Virus record (IMG/VR): IMGVR_UViG_3300036808_000178
Location: 1-25,027 of that record
Source: a virus
Strand: one strand, 5' to 3'
DNA: 25,027 nt
The notes beneath the pieces are model-generated. The model was not told where the DNA came from. It saw nothing but the letters and a program-made list of their open reading frames with translations, and did no database searches. This document shows positions 7,568 to 15,036 of this stretch, one piece after another. Position 1 is the stretch's first letter; every line of letters starts with the position of its first letter. The position numbers were made by a program, and so were the translations under genes.

Positions 7568-7603
7568 CAATAATTATAGAGCGGGCCAGATAGCCTGATA
7601 CAT

Positions 7604-7645
7604 AAAAAAAAAGGGCCACAAAAACCCCTAAGAGTTTGTGCGACC
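7604..7645 (-). terminator. Rho-independent terminator after the 7668-7925 gene
   Basis: Minus-strand hairpin GGTC-G-CACAAA ... TTTGTG-GCCC followed by nine T (7604-7612). It closes the unit containing the DUF1501, matrixin, iron-sulfur carrier and 85-residue genes. Confidence 0.75.
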
Positions 7646-7667
7646 TGTTTATTTTCGTAACTGTTTG

Positions 7668-7925
7668 CTATTCGCTGTCTTCTGTGGGAACACACTTTCC
7701 CTCTTTTTCCACGTAGCCCTCGTTGCAATTGGGTGGATACCCAGCCTTTTCGTCAGCATAAGATTCAACAGTCCTATTCAAAATATGGCCTGACGTGTTT
7801 AATTTTTCCCCCTTGCCCTTAAACAATAGGGGTCTTCCGTTCTTTTTATACGGCCCCTTTCTGGAATAATAAAAAAGCTCACCAGTTTTGGGGTCTTCGT
7901 ATACAAATTTTTTTGGAGATGGCAT
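7668..7925 (-). CDS. Small Lys/Gly-rich protein of unknown function with paired cysteines
   Basis: 85 codons starting MPSPKKFVYEDPKTGELFYY. The N-terminal half is basic and Gly/Pro-rich; the C-terminus has GYPPNCNEGYVEKEGKCVP, a two-cysteine segment that resembles a short disulfide-bonded or metal-binding turn. No signal peptide is seen. It is the last gene before the terminator at 7604-7645 and 27 bases after the iron-sulfur carrier gene. No family recognised. Confidence 0.6.
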   Translation of the reverse strand: MPSPKKFVYEDPKTGELFYYSRKGPYKKNGRPLLFKGKGEKLNTSGHILNRTVESYADEKAGYPPNCNEGYVEKEGKCVPTEDSE

Positions 7926-7952
7926 TGTTGTCTCTATTTTAGTAAGTGTCTA

Positions 7953-8282
7953 TTAAACCTGAAAACTACTCCCACACCCACAGCTTTTTGTGGCATTAGG
8001 ATTATTGAAAACAAAACCACGCTTAGAAATATCAGTGTAATAATCTAACGTAGTTCCTTCTAAATACAACGCGCTTTTATTATCTACAATAACATCTACA
8101 CCATGTTGATGATATAACGCATCCTTTTCCTCATCGTAGTCATTGCCTACAGTTAAGTTATATTGGAAACCGGAGCATCCACCACCCTCCACAGCAATCC
8201 TTAGATATTTTTCTTCGGTATCTTTAAGGTATTGCTTAGCCTCTGCTCCTGCGGCTTCCGTTAATTTAATTGTTGATGGCAT
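7953..8282 (-). CDS. A-type iron-sulfur cluster carrier (HesB/IscA/ErpA family)
   Basis: 109 codons, the standard length for this family. The three cluster-binding cysteines are present: Cys36 in EGGGCSGFQY and Cys101/Cys103 in SCGCGSSF at the C-terminus, with FNNPNA before them as in IscA and ErpA. These proteins hold [2Fe-2S] or [4Fe-4S] clusters and pass them to apo-enzymes in the cytoplasm. No isc/suf partners are in the window, so it would plug into host assembly machinery. The start is two bases after the metalloprotease stop. IscA, ErpA, SufA and phage homologues cannot be told apart here, so no symbol is given. A-type carriers have been reported in some large phages. Confidence 0.92.
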   Translation of the reverse strand: MPSTIKLTEAAGAEAKQYLKDTEEKYLRIAVEGGGCSGFQYNLTVGNDYDEEKDALYHQHGVDVIVDNKSALYLEGTTLDYYTDISKRGFVFNNPNATKSCGCGSSFQV

Positions 8283-8284
8283 TA

Positions 8285-8899
8285 TTATTTTCCGTATAGT
8301 TTTCTAATTCTTGAAATGTCGTCTTTTTGTGGCGTTACTGTGTTGGGATTATAGTAAGGATACATCAACGCCGATTTGTCTGCGGAATGCCTCAGACCTA
8401 AAAGGTGTCCTATTTCGTGAGCAGCCACGGCCCGCAAAACAAAACTATTGTTCTCTTTCTTTAGTGTCCACTTTTCGGCAACATCAAATTTTGACAGGAG
8501 AAGCCCACTAAACTTTTTGCTTCCGGGTAGTTCTGCCCAAGCTAAAACGTCTCCGGGTTCACCAAAGCCTTCTGATGGTTTATTTCCAACACTAAAAACA
8601 ATGTCGCAATCAAAAATATTATCAACCTGATTAAAAGTCATGCCACAAATGTCAGACCAAGATTTAAAAGCTAGCTTAAACTGTAAATCCCAGCTTGACA
8701 GGGCCAATTCTTCTATGTCTCTATTTAAAAAGAAATACTTTAAATGTTTTTTGTCCCATTTATTTGCATTTTTTCGTTGCAGATGTTCTACATTTCCACA
8801 TCTGAACGAGCAACCGCTCTCTGATAATTCCTCTTGCCCATAAGCCTCAAGACCGTAAAAACCAGACAAGCTGGTGTATAAGAATTGCCTACGTTGCAT
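8285..8899 (-). CDS. Matrixin-type zinc metalloprotease
   Basis: 204 codons. Residues 161-171 read HEIGHLLGLRH, the HExxHxxGxxH zinc motif of metzincins, and ALMYPYY (177-183) supplies the Met-turn. EPGDVLAWAELP (114-125) is typical of the matrixin strand before the active site. The N-terminus MQRRQFLYTSLSGFYGLEAY has an RR pair and a mild hydrophobic stretch, so a twin-arginine signal is possible but weak. The start is backed by AAAGGGG about seven bases upstream. It lies in one transcription direction between the DUF1501 gene and the iron-sulfur carrier. Likely acts on extracytoplasmic protein; the substrate is unknown. Confidence 0.85.
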   Translation of the reverse strand: MQRRQFLYTSLSGFYGLEAYGQEELSESGCSFRCGNVEHLQRKNANKWDKKHLKYFFLNRDIEELALSSWDLQFKLAFKSWSDICGMTFNQVDNIFDCDIVFSVGNKPSEGFGEPGDVLAWAELPGSKKFSGLLLSKFDVAEKWTLKKENNSFVLRAVAAHEIGHLLGLRHSADKSALMYPYYNPNTVTPQKDDISRIRKLYGK

Positions 8900-8963
8900 G
8901 TTGCACCCCTTTCAAAGTATGCAACCACAGAAATCCTCCTTTATTAAGGAACCCTCCAAAGAA

Positions 8964-10217
8964 TTACAAAACCGATTCCGTATCTGTTTCTATAAAATAT
9001 CTAGGGCGACCAGACATGTCAAGTCTTTGTGTATGCTGGTCTATCCCAAAATGCTTAAGCAAGGTGGCAGTAACATTTTGTGGATTAATTGGATTTGTTT
9101 TTGGTTCTTCTGCATTGCTGGTAGACTCACCAATAAATCGACCAGTCGGAAAGTCTCCACCAGCCAGCATAAGCGGAGACAGCCTTGGCCAATGGTCACG
9201 GCCAGCATTACCATTTATTTTATATGTGCGGCCAAACTCTCCGGTTACTACTAGCAGGACATCTTTATTCATGCCTTTGGCATATATATCATTAATAAAT
9301 GCTGATAAAGCCTTGTCAATAGGTGGAACCTTGCCCTTGAGGGCTTGTGAAATGTTGCCATGCATGTCCCATCCACCATACTGAACGGTGACAAATTTTG
9401 TGCCAGCTTCTACAAGTCTACGAGCTAAAAGAAGCTGTTCCCCTATGCCCTTGCCATAGTTGGCAAACATTGCAGGGGGTTCCTTTTTAATGTCAAAAGC
9501 TTCTGCCACTTTACCTAAAAGCATGCTGTATGATTGGCTGCGAAGGTCTGACCATGCGTCAGCACCACTGTCAACGCCCTCTCTGAGCCTGTCCAAGCCA
9601 CTCAAAAGCTCCTGATTACCCAAGAACCTCTCTGGTGTGATTTTTAATTGGAGGTTCTTAACCCCCTGTCCGCTAGACTCATATGGCTTTGTCTGACTTC
9701 CGAGCCACGCGCCTTCATCAAAGCTAATCCCATTAACTCTGACATAGGTGGGCATGCCACTAATAGGATGATTAGAGCCATAGGCTGACGACACGATAGA
9801 ACCGTAAGAAGGGTGGTATGCAGGAGATTGCGGCGTGTTATCTGTACTGTTATGTCCAGTCATTACCCAGTGGGTTGCTGTGCGATGACTAGCATTGCCA
9901 TGCGCAAATGACCGAACCACAGATATCTTGTCACCTACGCCTGCCAGCCCAGTCCAGTCGCCCCCAATGAGATAATCACCATTGGTCATTATGCTGCCAT
10001 TCACGGCTCGAACATTATCTGGAGCGTCTGGCTTAGGGTCAAATGTTTCTACTTGAGTAGCACCGCCACCAAGCCACACCCAAACTACAGACTTGTTGTT
10101 GGGAATAAGGCAGGTCGCGTCATCTGCATAAAGGTCAGAAAGACCTATGGCAGAAAGCCCTGCTCCAATACTACCAATCCTCATCAAGTCTCTGCGATTA
10201 AAACGAAGGTCAAGCAT
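8964..10217 (-). CDS. DUF1501 family protein with Tat signal
   Basis: 417 codons, near the usual length for DUF1501 proteins. The N-terminus NRRDLMRIGSIGAGLSAIGL is a twin-arginine export signal, so the folded protein should be exported. Family features include VWVWLGGGATQVETFDPKPD (about 44-63), SVVRSF, HRTATHWVMTGH, QYGGWDMHGN and VVTGEFGRT with GRDHWP near the C-terminus. The family belongs to the alkaline-phosphatase/sulfatase superfamily; activity of most members is unproven. It is very common in Planctomycetota, often beside DUF1800 or DUF1553 genes that are absent here. The start has GGGGGAG nine bases upstream. Its presence in a phage-like region is unusual and suggests acquisition from a host. 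Confidence 0.9.
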   Translation of the reverse strand: MLDLRFNRRDLMRIGSIGAGLSAIGLSDLYADDATCLIPNNKSVVWVWLGGGATQVETFDPKPDAPDNVRAVNGSIMTNGDYLIGGDWTGLAGVGDKISVVRSFAHGNASHRTATHWVMTGHNSTDNTPQSPAYHPSYGSIVSSAYGSNHPISGMPTYVRVNGISFDEGAWLGSQTKPYESSGQGVKNLQLKITPERFLGNQELLSGLDRLREGVDSGADAWSDLRSQSYSMLLGKVAEAFDIKKEPPAMFANYGKGIGEQLLLARRLVEAGTKFVTVQYGGWDMHGNISQALKGKVPPIDKALSAFINDIYAKGMNKDVLLVVTGEFGRTYKINGNAGRDHWPRLSPLMLAGGDFPTGRFIGESTSNAEEPKTNPINPQNVTATLLKHFGIDQHTQRLDMSGRPRYFIETDTESVL

Positions 10218-10280
10218 TTGTGGACTCCCCCATCCTTAATTTTCGTAATAGTATATATTATTATACACTAAAAATAAGGC

Positions 10281-10643
10281 TTATTTGCTAAATGCTGCTT
10301 GAAGAAGCTCTTCTGAGCTATCGAAGGTCGAGTTTGCGCAAAGTTCAGAAACTATCTTTTTGGCTTCTGTTTTTGTGTGACCTATCTTAATAAGGGCAGC
10401 TATCACCTCTTGCATAGTTTCATCACTTGTGGCGTGTTGCGACCCTGATATAGGAGTGGGCTTAGGAGTGTCTGATATTTTTTGTATATATGGCAACGTC
10501 ATTGGTTTTGACATTATTAATTCAAATTCACGCTTACTTTTTAGCTCTTTCCCATTTCTTATCAGGTGTATAGCACAAGACAGAATTACCAAAAGAACAG
10601 TCCCCGCCATAATCAGGGGAGATTCGTAGCCACTATTTTCCAC
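10281..10643 (-). CDS. Membrane-anchored protein with UBA/RuvA-III-like helical domain
   Basis: 120 codons with a GTG start at 10643, six bases after AGGGGAG. Residues 9-27 (PLIMAGTVLLVILSCAIHLI) form one membrane helix. The C-terminal 45 residues (TMQEVIAALIKIGHTKTEAK onward) look like a three-helix UBA or RuvA domain III fold: 'xxVIxALxxxGxxxxEAxxxVxxL'. The combination of membrane anchor plus small helical domain suggests a recruiter of a soluble partner. It follows rIIB by 11 bases and is probably the third gene of the rII operon. In T4, rII proteins are membrane-associated, so this could be a functional partner; that is inference from position. Confidence 0.6.
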   Translation of the reverse strand: MENSGYESPLIMAGTVLLVILSCAIHLIRNGKELKSKREFELIMSKPMTLPYIQKISDTPKPTPISGSQHATSDETMQEVIAALIKIGHTKTEAKKIVSELCANSTFDSSEELLQAAFSK

Positions 10644-10654
10644 AAGGACTCCCC

Positions 10655-11524
10655 TTAGTTTCTTTCGGGATTAAAGTATTCGTACTCACCATTATCCTGA
10701 AAGCTATCTTCGTCGTCCTCTACCTCTTGAGCTTGCTCGTTCGTCATCATCATATCCATAAACTGAGCAAACTCTTCGGTAGTCCATTCACCCCCATCAG
10801 ACTTATGCATTACGCTCTTAAGTGGCCCTGCGTAGTCAGCCACTACTTCATAGCGACAGCATCGAACCTTCTGGCACTCGGAGTCTACGGGTACTGAGAC
10901 TACATCTCTTGGGTTAACCTTAACGATAACCACTAGGTCTTCGTTATGCTCACACCGATAACCCTCAACATACTCAATTGCCCCAACATGCAAACCATCG
11001 CTGCATCCCATATTACAATTGTCATCTACTTTTCGTCGCTGCATTTCTACAATGCTTCCAATTTTATTATCAATTGCTCCCGTCCACTTGTCAGTATAGT
11101 CTTTTCTAAGAGCCTTATAAGACAAGAAGCAACCATCCTCCGTAATGGGCAGGTTTTTATTCTCAAGAAAAGTATACAGTTCTTCCACGGCTCTATTGGA
11201 GGGGTTACTGAGAATATTTTCTAAGAACTTAAGCATTGGCTGAAACGGGAAACCATTTCGCATCATTGTCATAATGCGTGAGGTTAATGTATTATGAATC
11301 ACTTCCTCTTGGTAGGACAAGACGCCATCCTTAATATCAATATCCCCGTCGCTATAGTTCAGAATGGATGCGGGTATATCAATAAGAGCCTTAATGCTCT
11401 CTGGGTCATTGTTAACCAAACACTCTTTAATAGGCATGTAGTTTGGGTGGTCATGCCCAATACTAAAGCTTTGATTATCAATAACAATCGTCATTGTTCC
11501 GTTGCCGCTGATGATATAATTCAT
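10655..11524 (-). CDS. rIIB: rIIB-like protein
   Basis: 289 codons from ATG 11524, one base after the rIIA stop, with GGAG eight bases upstream inside the rIIA end. The match to T4 rIIB is direct: FLENILSNPSNRAVEELYTF (100-119) corresponds to T4 'FLENLLENPSQKAVSRLFDF', followed by ITEDGCFLSYKALR, GLHV and KVNPRDVVSVPVDSECQKVR with CRYEVV near residue 225. T4 rIIB starts with a helix-turn-helix of about 50 residues; this protein lacks it and begins at the beta-rich part. A C-terminal extension of about 60 acidic residues replaces it in length. In T4, rIIA and rIIB are membrane-associated and counter lambda RexAB exclusion. The role here is presumably anti-defence, but is not shown. Confidence 0.88.
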   Translation of the reverse strand: MNYIISGNGTMTIVIDNQSFSIGHDHPNYMPIKECLVNNDPESIKALIDIPASILNYSDGDIDIKDGVLSYQEEVIHNTLTSRIMTMMRNGFPFQPMLKFLENILSNPSNRAVEELYTFLENKNLPITEDGCFLSYKALRKDYTDKWTGAIDNKIGSIVEMQRRKVDDNCNMGCSDGLHVGAIEYVEGYRCEHNEDLVVIVKVNPRDVVSVPVDSECQKVRCCRYEVVADYAGPLKSVMHKSDGGEWTTEEFAQFMDMMMTNEQAQEVEDDEDSFQDNGEYEYFNPERN

Positions 11525-11525
11525 C

Positions 11526-13643
11526 CTACTTCTCCTCAAAAACAGGGGTGGTGTTCTCGATAAGGTCAACATACTCCGAAATTTTTCCAGCATCTTCTTC
11601 GTCTATGGCACGATGTGTAGACCAGTTAAAAGTAAACAGGTCAAGCATGGGATACCTTTTCTCTATTCTTTCTTCTAATCCATCTAGGGGAATATAGCCT
11701 TCGTCGTGTTCTATTCTAAACAGGCTATAGTTAGCTAAGTTCTTGGCCGCTTCGTATGCTTCTCGGTTTTCTTCTAGCGACTTATGCCTAGACACATATT
11801 GCTTGATAAGGTTTTCGGATTTAGTGTGTTTGACAATCTTCTCTAGTGACTTGAAGCCTAGCAAAGCTCCAGACGCCGCCCTTATATCCTTAATCCGATT
11901 GGCCCATTTCTTTTCCACCATGCAGGACTCAAGAATTTTGTTCACAAAGTCCTCAAGCCTGACCCATTTGCTGCTTACCTTCTGAAACTTTTTTTGCTTT
12001 AAAAGCGTAGGCTTAAACCCATAGATAGGGGTTTTTGTTTCGTGGCCCATCGTCTTTAGCTTATCAAGCATAGCTGATATGCGACTGGGGTGTTCATCAT
12101 GTCCAAACTTGTCTCTATAATTGTATCTGAAAATTTCTGCATAAATTCCACCAGCTTCCAAGTCAACTTCTACGTCAGACCAGTGGTTATTGGTATCCCA
12201 CCCTCCGGTCGGCTTATAGATACATGCCTTAGAGCGAGTATAGCCTCCCCCACCAGAATAACCAGAGAGGGGTTTTTCAAGGGTAGATGCGTTTTTAAGT
12301 ACAGATGGGAGCATGCCCATCTTTTCAAGGAAGCTCTTAATTGCTTCGTCGCTACCCCTTACAAGGTAAATTTCCTTTGCGCTTTTGCTTTCAATGTAGG
12401 TTTTACACCTGCTGATTGCACCCCTGCCTAAGTCATCAAGATAAAACAGGATGTCTTTCTTGGAGGGGATTGCAGCTACATCCTTTTCATTCTGCACAGT
12501 ATCTCTCCACAATCCTTTATGGAATCTCTGACAGTCTAAGCCTGTGATTTCCCAAACTGCAATACTGGTGTTGTTCTTTTCAAACATCTTTTTGCCGCGC
12601 CACATAACATCGTTAGTGTCAAACACTCCATTAAGACTGTTTAGCATTTTGTCTGAACTCTTTAAATCACTATATAAGAGTCTGGCATCCCACAGGGTTT
12701 CACATGCTTCAAGTTTAGACTCCAGTATTTCACCTATTTCACCAATAATCCTATTAAGCTTCTTTAGGATATTTTTCTTGGTATACTCATTGTATGATAG
12801 AGATTCTCTTGATGGAGTTACGCTTATCTCTCCAATATCAAAATGAATATCTATGTTTCCACGTAGAATATGCTGTATTGATTTTTCTTCGCTATCAATA
12901 ATATTAGCACTAATTGGATAGCATACGCTTCCCATGATAGCACAAGCATCCCAACTGTAATCGCGCCTATCGTTACCATCGTGAATAGCCCAATCATCGC
13001 CTTCTATCAGGTAGTTGGGACTGCTAATCTCAATTTGTTTTCCAGTAATATTGGGATTTACTGCAAAGAAAGTATAAAGCTGTTTTGCTTCTTCCTCAAA
13101 GTCAAAGTTATCATCTGAGTTAACAGGAAAGCTAACACGAAGGCCATTCCGTTCCTGTGTTTCCTTACTGGACAGTAGGGCAAATACAGGCTCTTCTTTC
13201 TCATTTTTATACGCACTATAAAGCTTGTGTTCGCCATTATAAAATGATTCCACACTAAAGCTATCATTATAGGCAAACGGAGACTTACTGCCCAGACCCA
13301 TGCAGCCAACGGATTCATTGGAGCCTGTTCGACTTGAGCGAAAATAAGTCGTATACAAGCTCATGCAATCTTCATGAGATAAGCCTGTGCCGAAATCCCT
13401 TATAGAGAAAAAGGGTTCCATCTCGGTAGGCAAATGTACACTGAAAGGTTCAGTGGGATTACCATTGTCCACCTGAGCGTCGAGAGCATTGGTAGATAGC
13501 TCTCGGACAACTGCACGGACTTTATTAGCATACAGCCCGTCAGATAGAATAGAGAATGCTTTTGCCGTTGCTTCAATAGTGTACTGAGACTCTTCAAAGT
13601 CTCTGCTACGCTCAATCTTATTTTCAGAGTGGGTCAACTTCAT
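11526..13643 (-). CDS. rIIA: rIIA-like protein with GHKL (Bergerat) ATPase domain
   Basis: 705 codons, close to T4 rIIA (725). The N-terminal 200 residues hold a GHKL ATP-binding fold: N-box VRELSTNALDAQ (46-57), G1 box IRDFGTGLSHEDC (81-93) and G2 box GCMGLGSKSPFAY (113-125), all aligned with T4 rIIA ('VVRELITNMIDAH', 'CRDFGPGMS', 'GGFGLGSKSPFSY'). ITPSRESLSYNEYTKKN-like sequence around residue 280 matches the conserved 'IAPSREALSLDDRTRKN' of T4. The rest is helical and poorly conserved. GGAG lies nine bases before the ATG and a good promoter lies upstream. In T4 it is a membrane-associated protein affecting lysis timing and superinfection exclusion. MutL, Hsp90 and gyrase share the ATPase fold, but order and partner gene make rIIA clear. 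Confidence 0.93.
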   Translation of the reverse strand: MKLTHSENKIERSRDFEESQYTIEATAKAFSILSDGLYANKVRAVVRELSTNALDAQVDNGNPTEPFSVHLPTEMEPFFSIRDFGTGLSHEDCMSLYTTYFRSSRTGSNESVGCMGLGSKSPFAYNDSFSVESFYNGEHKLYSAYKNEKEEPVFALLSSKETQERNGLRVSFPVNSDDNFDFEEEAKQLYTFFAVNPNITGKQIEISSPNYLIEGDDWAIHDGNDRRDYSWDACAIMGSVCYPISANIIDSEEKSIQHILRGNIDIHFDIGEISVTPSRESLSYNEYTKKNILKKLNRIIGEIGEILESKLEACETLWDARLLYSDLKSSDKMLNSLNGVFDTNDVMWRGKKMFEKNNTSIAVWEITGLDCQRFHKGLWRDTVQNEKDVAAIPSKKDILFYLDDLGRGAISRCKTYIESKSAKEIYLVRGSDEAIKSFLEKMGMLPSVLKNASTLEKPLSGYSGGGGYTRSKACIYKPTGGWDTNNHWSDVEVDLEAGGIYAEIFRYNYRDKFGHDEHPSRISAMLDKLKTMGHETKTPIYGFKPTLLKQKKFQKVSSKWVRLEDFVNKILESCMVEKKWANRIKDIRAASGALLGFKSLEKIVKHTKSENLIKQYVSRHKSLEENREAYEAAKNLANYSLFRIEHDEGYIPLDGLEERIEKRYPMLDLFTFNWSTHRAIDEEDAGKISEYVDLIENTTPVFEEK

Positions 13644-13677
13644 TTTTCAATCTCCAGCAAAGTTCAATTTATACTAC

Positions 13678-13705
13678 AGTATAAAGTGTCAAATCAAAAA
13701 GTCAA
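13678..13705 (-). promoter_or_regulatory. Sigma-70-type promoter of the rII operon
   Basis: Minus strand: TTGACT (13700-13705), 16-base spacer, TATACT (13678-13683). Transcription would start near 13671, giving a leader of about 28 bases with GGAG before the rIIA ATG. A second overlapping TTGACA and a TATAAAT lie in the same stretch. Confidence 0.75.
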
Positions 13706-13727
13706 GAGTTTTTTTATGGCTATTTTC

Positions 13728-14735
13728 TTATTTTTGTAAATGGTGCGTATTTATCCATTGTATTGTTTTAACATCAGACCGCATGAATAAACTATTAGTT
13801 CTAATTTGCCCAGCGGTTCTTTTTACGCCCTTGAATATTGTTCCATCCGTAATGCCTGTTGCCGCAAATATGCTTGGGCCACATACCAGCCTACCCATAG
13901 GCATTATGTCTCCTACTGGAACCCATTTTTCATCATTGGCAGAAAAGAATATGTCTTCTCTACCAGAAGCATTGCTTTCATATATTTGGGCTTCCATTCC
14001 CCCACCTAAACATTGTATGGCAGAAGCAGAAATAACTGCTTCGGGGGAGCCTCCTATACCATACACAAAATCAACATCGCTTGTCGGTAGGCAGCTAGCA
14101 AGAGCGCCAACTATGTCGCAATCTCTGATAAGCTTTACTCTTACTTTAAGGTCTCTAAGTTTTTGTATGACCTTAGAGTGTCGTGGTCTATCTAGAACGC
14201 ACACCATTAATTCTGGAATTAGCTTTCCAGTTGCTAAAGAGGCGAGTCTAAGATTTTCTTCTAGCGGGTTTCTTAAAGAAAGCTCAACCTTATCTTTAAT
14301 CTTCTTTCCGTATGCTATCCTGTTCATATAGTAATATCCAGTATAGAACATGGAAGATGGACAGCCTACAGATATGACTGACATGGCCTCTGGCCCAGAG
14401 GTAACGGTCTGAGTTGTTCCTTCTATCGGGTCAACAGAAATATCGAGCCATGTTGGTTCTCTGGTTCCATATCGAAGCCTGTATGTGGAACCGTTGGCCT
14501 CCCAAGTCTTTGCTTTTTTACCCACGGTTTCGCCTTTGAACAAGCCAAAGGACTCATCCTTTTCCCCCTCCCCCATAACAACTCTACCGGCAATCTCTAT
14601 CTCTGTGTTGAGCTTCTCCCGCATCGCTTCTGTGGCGGCTTTATCCGCAAGCTCTTTTTCTCCAGAGCCTATCCATTCTGATGCGGCAATGGCGGCAGCT
14701 TCTGTTGCTTCTACAATATCCGAGCTTATTTTCAT
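13728..14735 (-). CDS. glpX: Class II fructose-1,6-bisphosphatase (GlpX family)
   Basis: 335 codons, full length for GlpX. Family motifs are intact: TEAAAIAASEWIGSG (11-25), Asp31 in LADKAATEAM, GEGEKDES (55-62), DPIEGTT (102-108; metal and phosphate ligands) and GIGGSPEAVISASAIQCLGG (around 226-245). The enzyme removes the 1-phosphate of FBP to give fructose 6-phosphate in gluconeogenesis or the Calvin cycle; some homologues also take sedoheptulose bisphosphate. The ATG overlaps the TGA of the aldolase-like stub (ATGA), so translation is probably coupled to it. Phage-borne carbon genes usually shift flux to the pentose phosphate pathway, and supply of fructose 6-phosphate would fit; that is inference. 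Confidence 0.93.
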   Translation of the reverse strand: MKISSDIVEATEAAAIAASEWIGSGEKELADKAATEAMREKLNTEIEIAGRVVMGEGEKDESFGLFKGETVGKKAKTWEANGSTYRLRYGTREPTWLDISVDPIEGTTQTVTSGPEAMSVISVGCPSSMFYTGYYYMNRIAYGKKIKDKVELSLRNPLEENLRLASLATGKLIPELMVCVLDRPRHSKVIQKLRDLKVRVKLIRDCDIVGALASCLPTSDVDFVYGIGGSPEAVISASAIQCLGGGMEAQIYESNASGREDIFFSANDEKWVPVGDIMPMGRLVCGPSIFAATGITDGTIFKGVKRTAGQIRTNSLFMRSDVKTIQWINTHHLQK

Positions 14736-14821
14736 AACACCCCTTTTATTGTAGGCGTACTTTCATCGGCAGCTAATATATCTTTACCATCAGATATAAG
14801 TTTCGAGATTGTTTTTTGCAT
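14732..14821 (-). pseudogene. 29-codon N-terminal stub of class I fructose-bisphosphate aldolase
   Basis: A short open frame MQKTISKLISDGKDILAAD followed by ESTPTIKGVL and a TGA. The ILAADESTPTIK motif is the strongly conserved N-terminal signature of class I FBP aldolase, including the active-site Asp of 'ADEST'. Nothing of the remaining roughly 300 residues (catalytic Lys included) follows: the TGA overlaps the glpX start. So it is either a deletion remnant of an aldolase-glpX operon, or a leader peptide kept for coupling to glpX. It starts eight bases after the upstream stop with no clear Shine-Dalgarno. Identification is by motif only, but that motif is very specific. Confidence 0.7.
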
Positions 14822-14829
14822 GCTGCCGT

Positions 14830-15036
14830 TTAGCTGCGTAGCGGCCAAAATACATGACCGCACAGAACCCCTATTATAAAAGGCACAATAGGATGCTGCC
14901 TAGAAATTGTATATATAGAAAAACTAAGTGTTGCGTTTAAGTCCTTAGCATAAAACATTACTATGCTATCCCAGACAAAGACAACACAAAACGTAAGTAT
15001 AATTAAAAACTTGGTTACGTTTAAAAAATCAATCAT
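14830..15036 (-). CDS. Two-helix membrane protein
   Basis: 68 codons. Residues 7-27 (VTKFLIILTFCVVFVWDSIV) and 49-66 (HPIVPFIIGVLCGHVFWPL) are membrane helices, joined by a polar loop LNATLSFSIYTISRQ. Small proteins with the pattern 'ATxSxxIxxxSxxxPIxPFxxGVLxGHxFW' occur in many phages and plasmids with no known role. The ATG overlaps the guaC stop (ATGA), so it is translated from the guaC transcript. Confidence 0.7.
   Translation of the reverse strand: MIDFLNVTKFLIILTFCVVFVWDSIVMFYAKDLNATLSFSIYTISRQHPIVPFIIGVLCGHVFWPLRS

Noticed and set aside
8888-8935. Strong AAAGGAGG before a GTG upstream of the matrixin gene
   Set aside because: The GTG frame overlaps the matrixin gene out of phase and ends after about 45 codons with no recognisable content; the matrixin start has its own signal.
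13058-13318. Minus-strand frame of 86 codons within rIIA
   Set aside because: Out-of-frame shadow of the conserved ATPase region of rIIA.
13783-14331. Plus-strand open frame of 182 codons
   Set aside because: Antisense to glpX, whose motifs are unambiguous.
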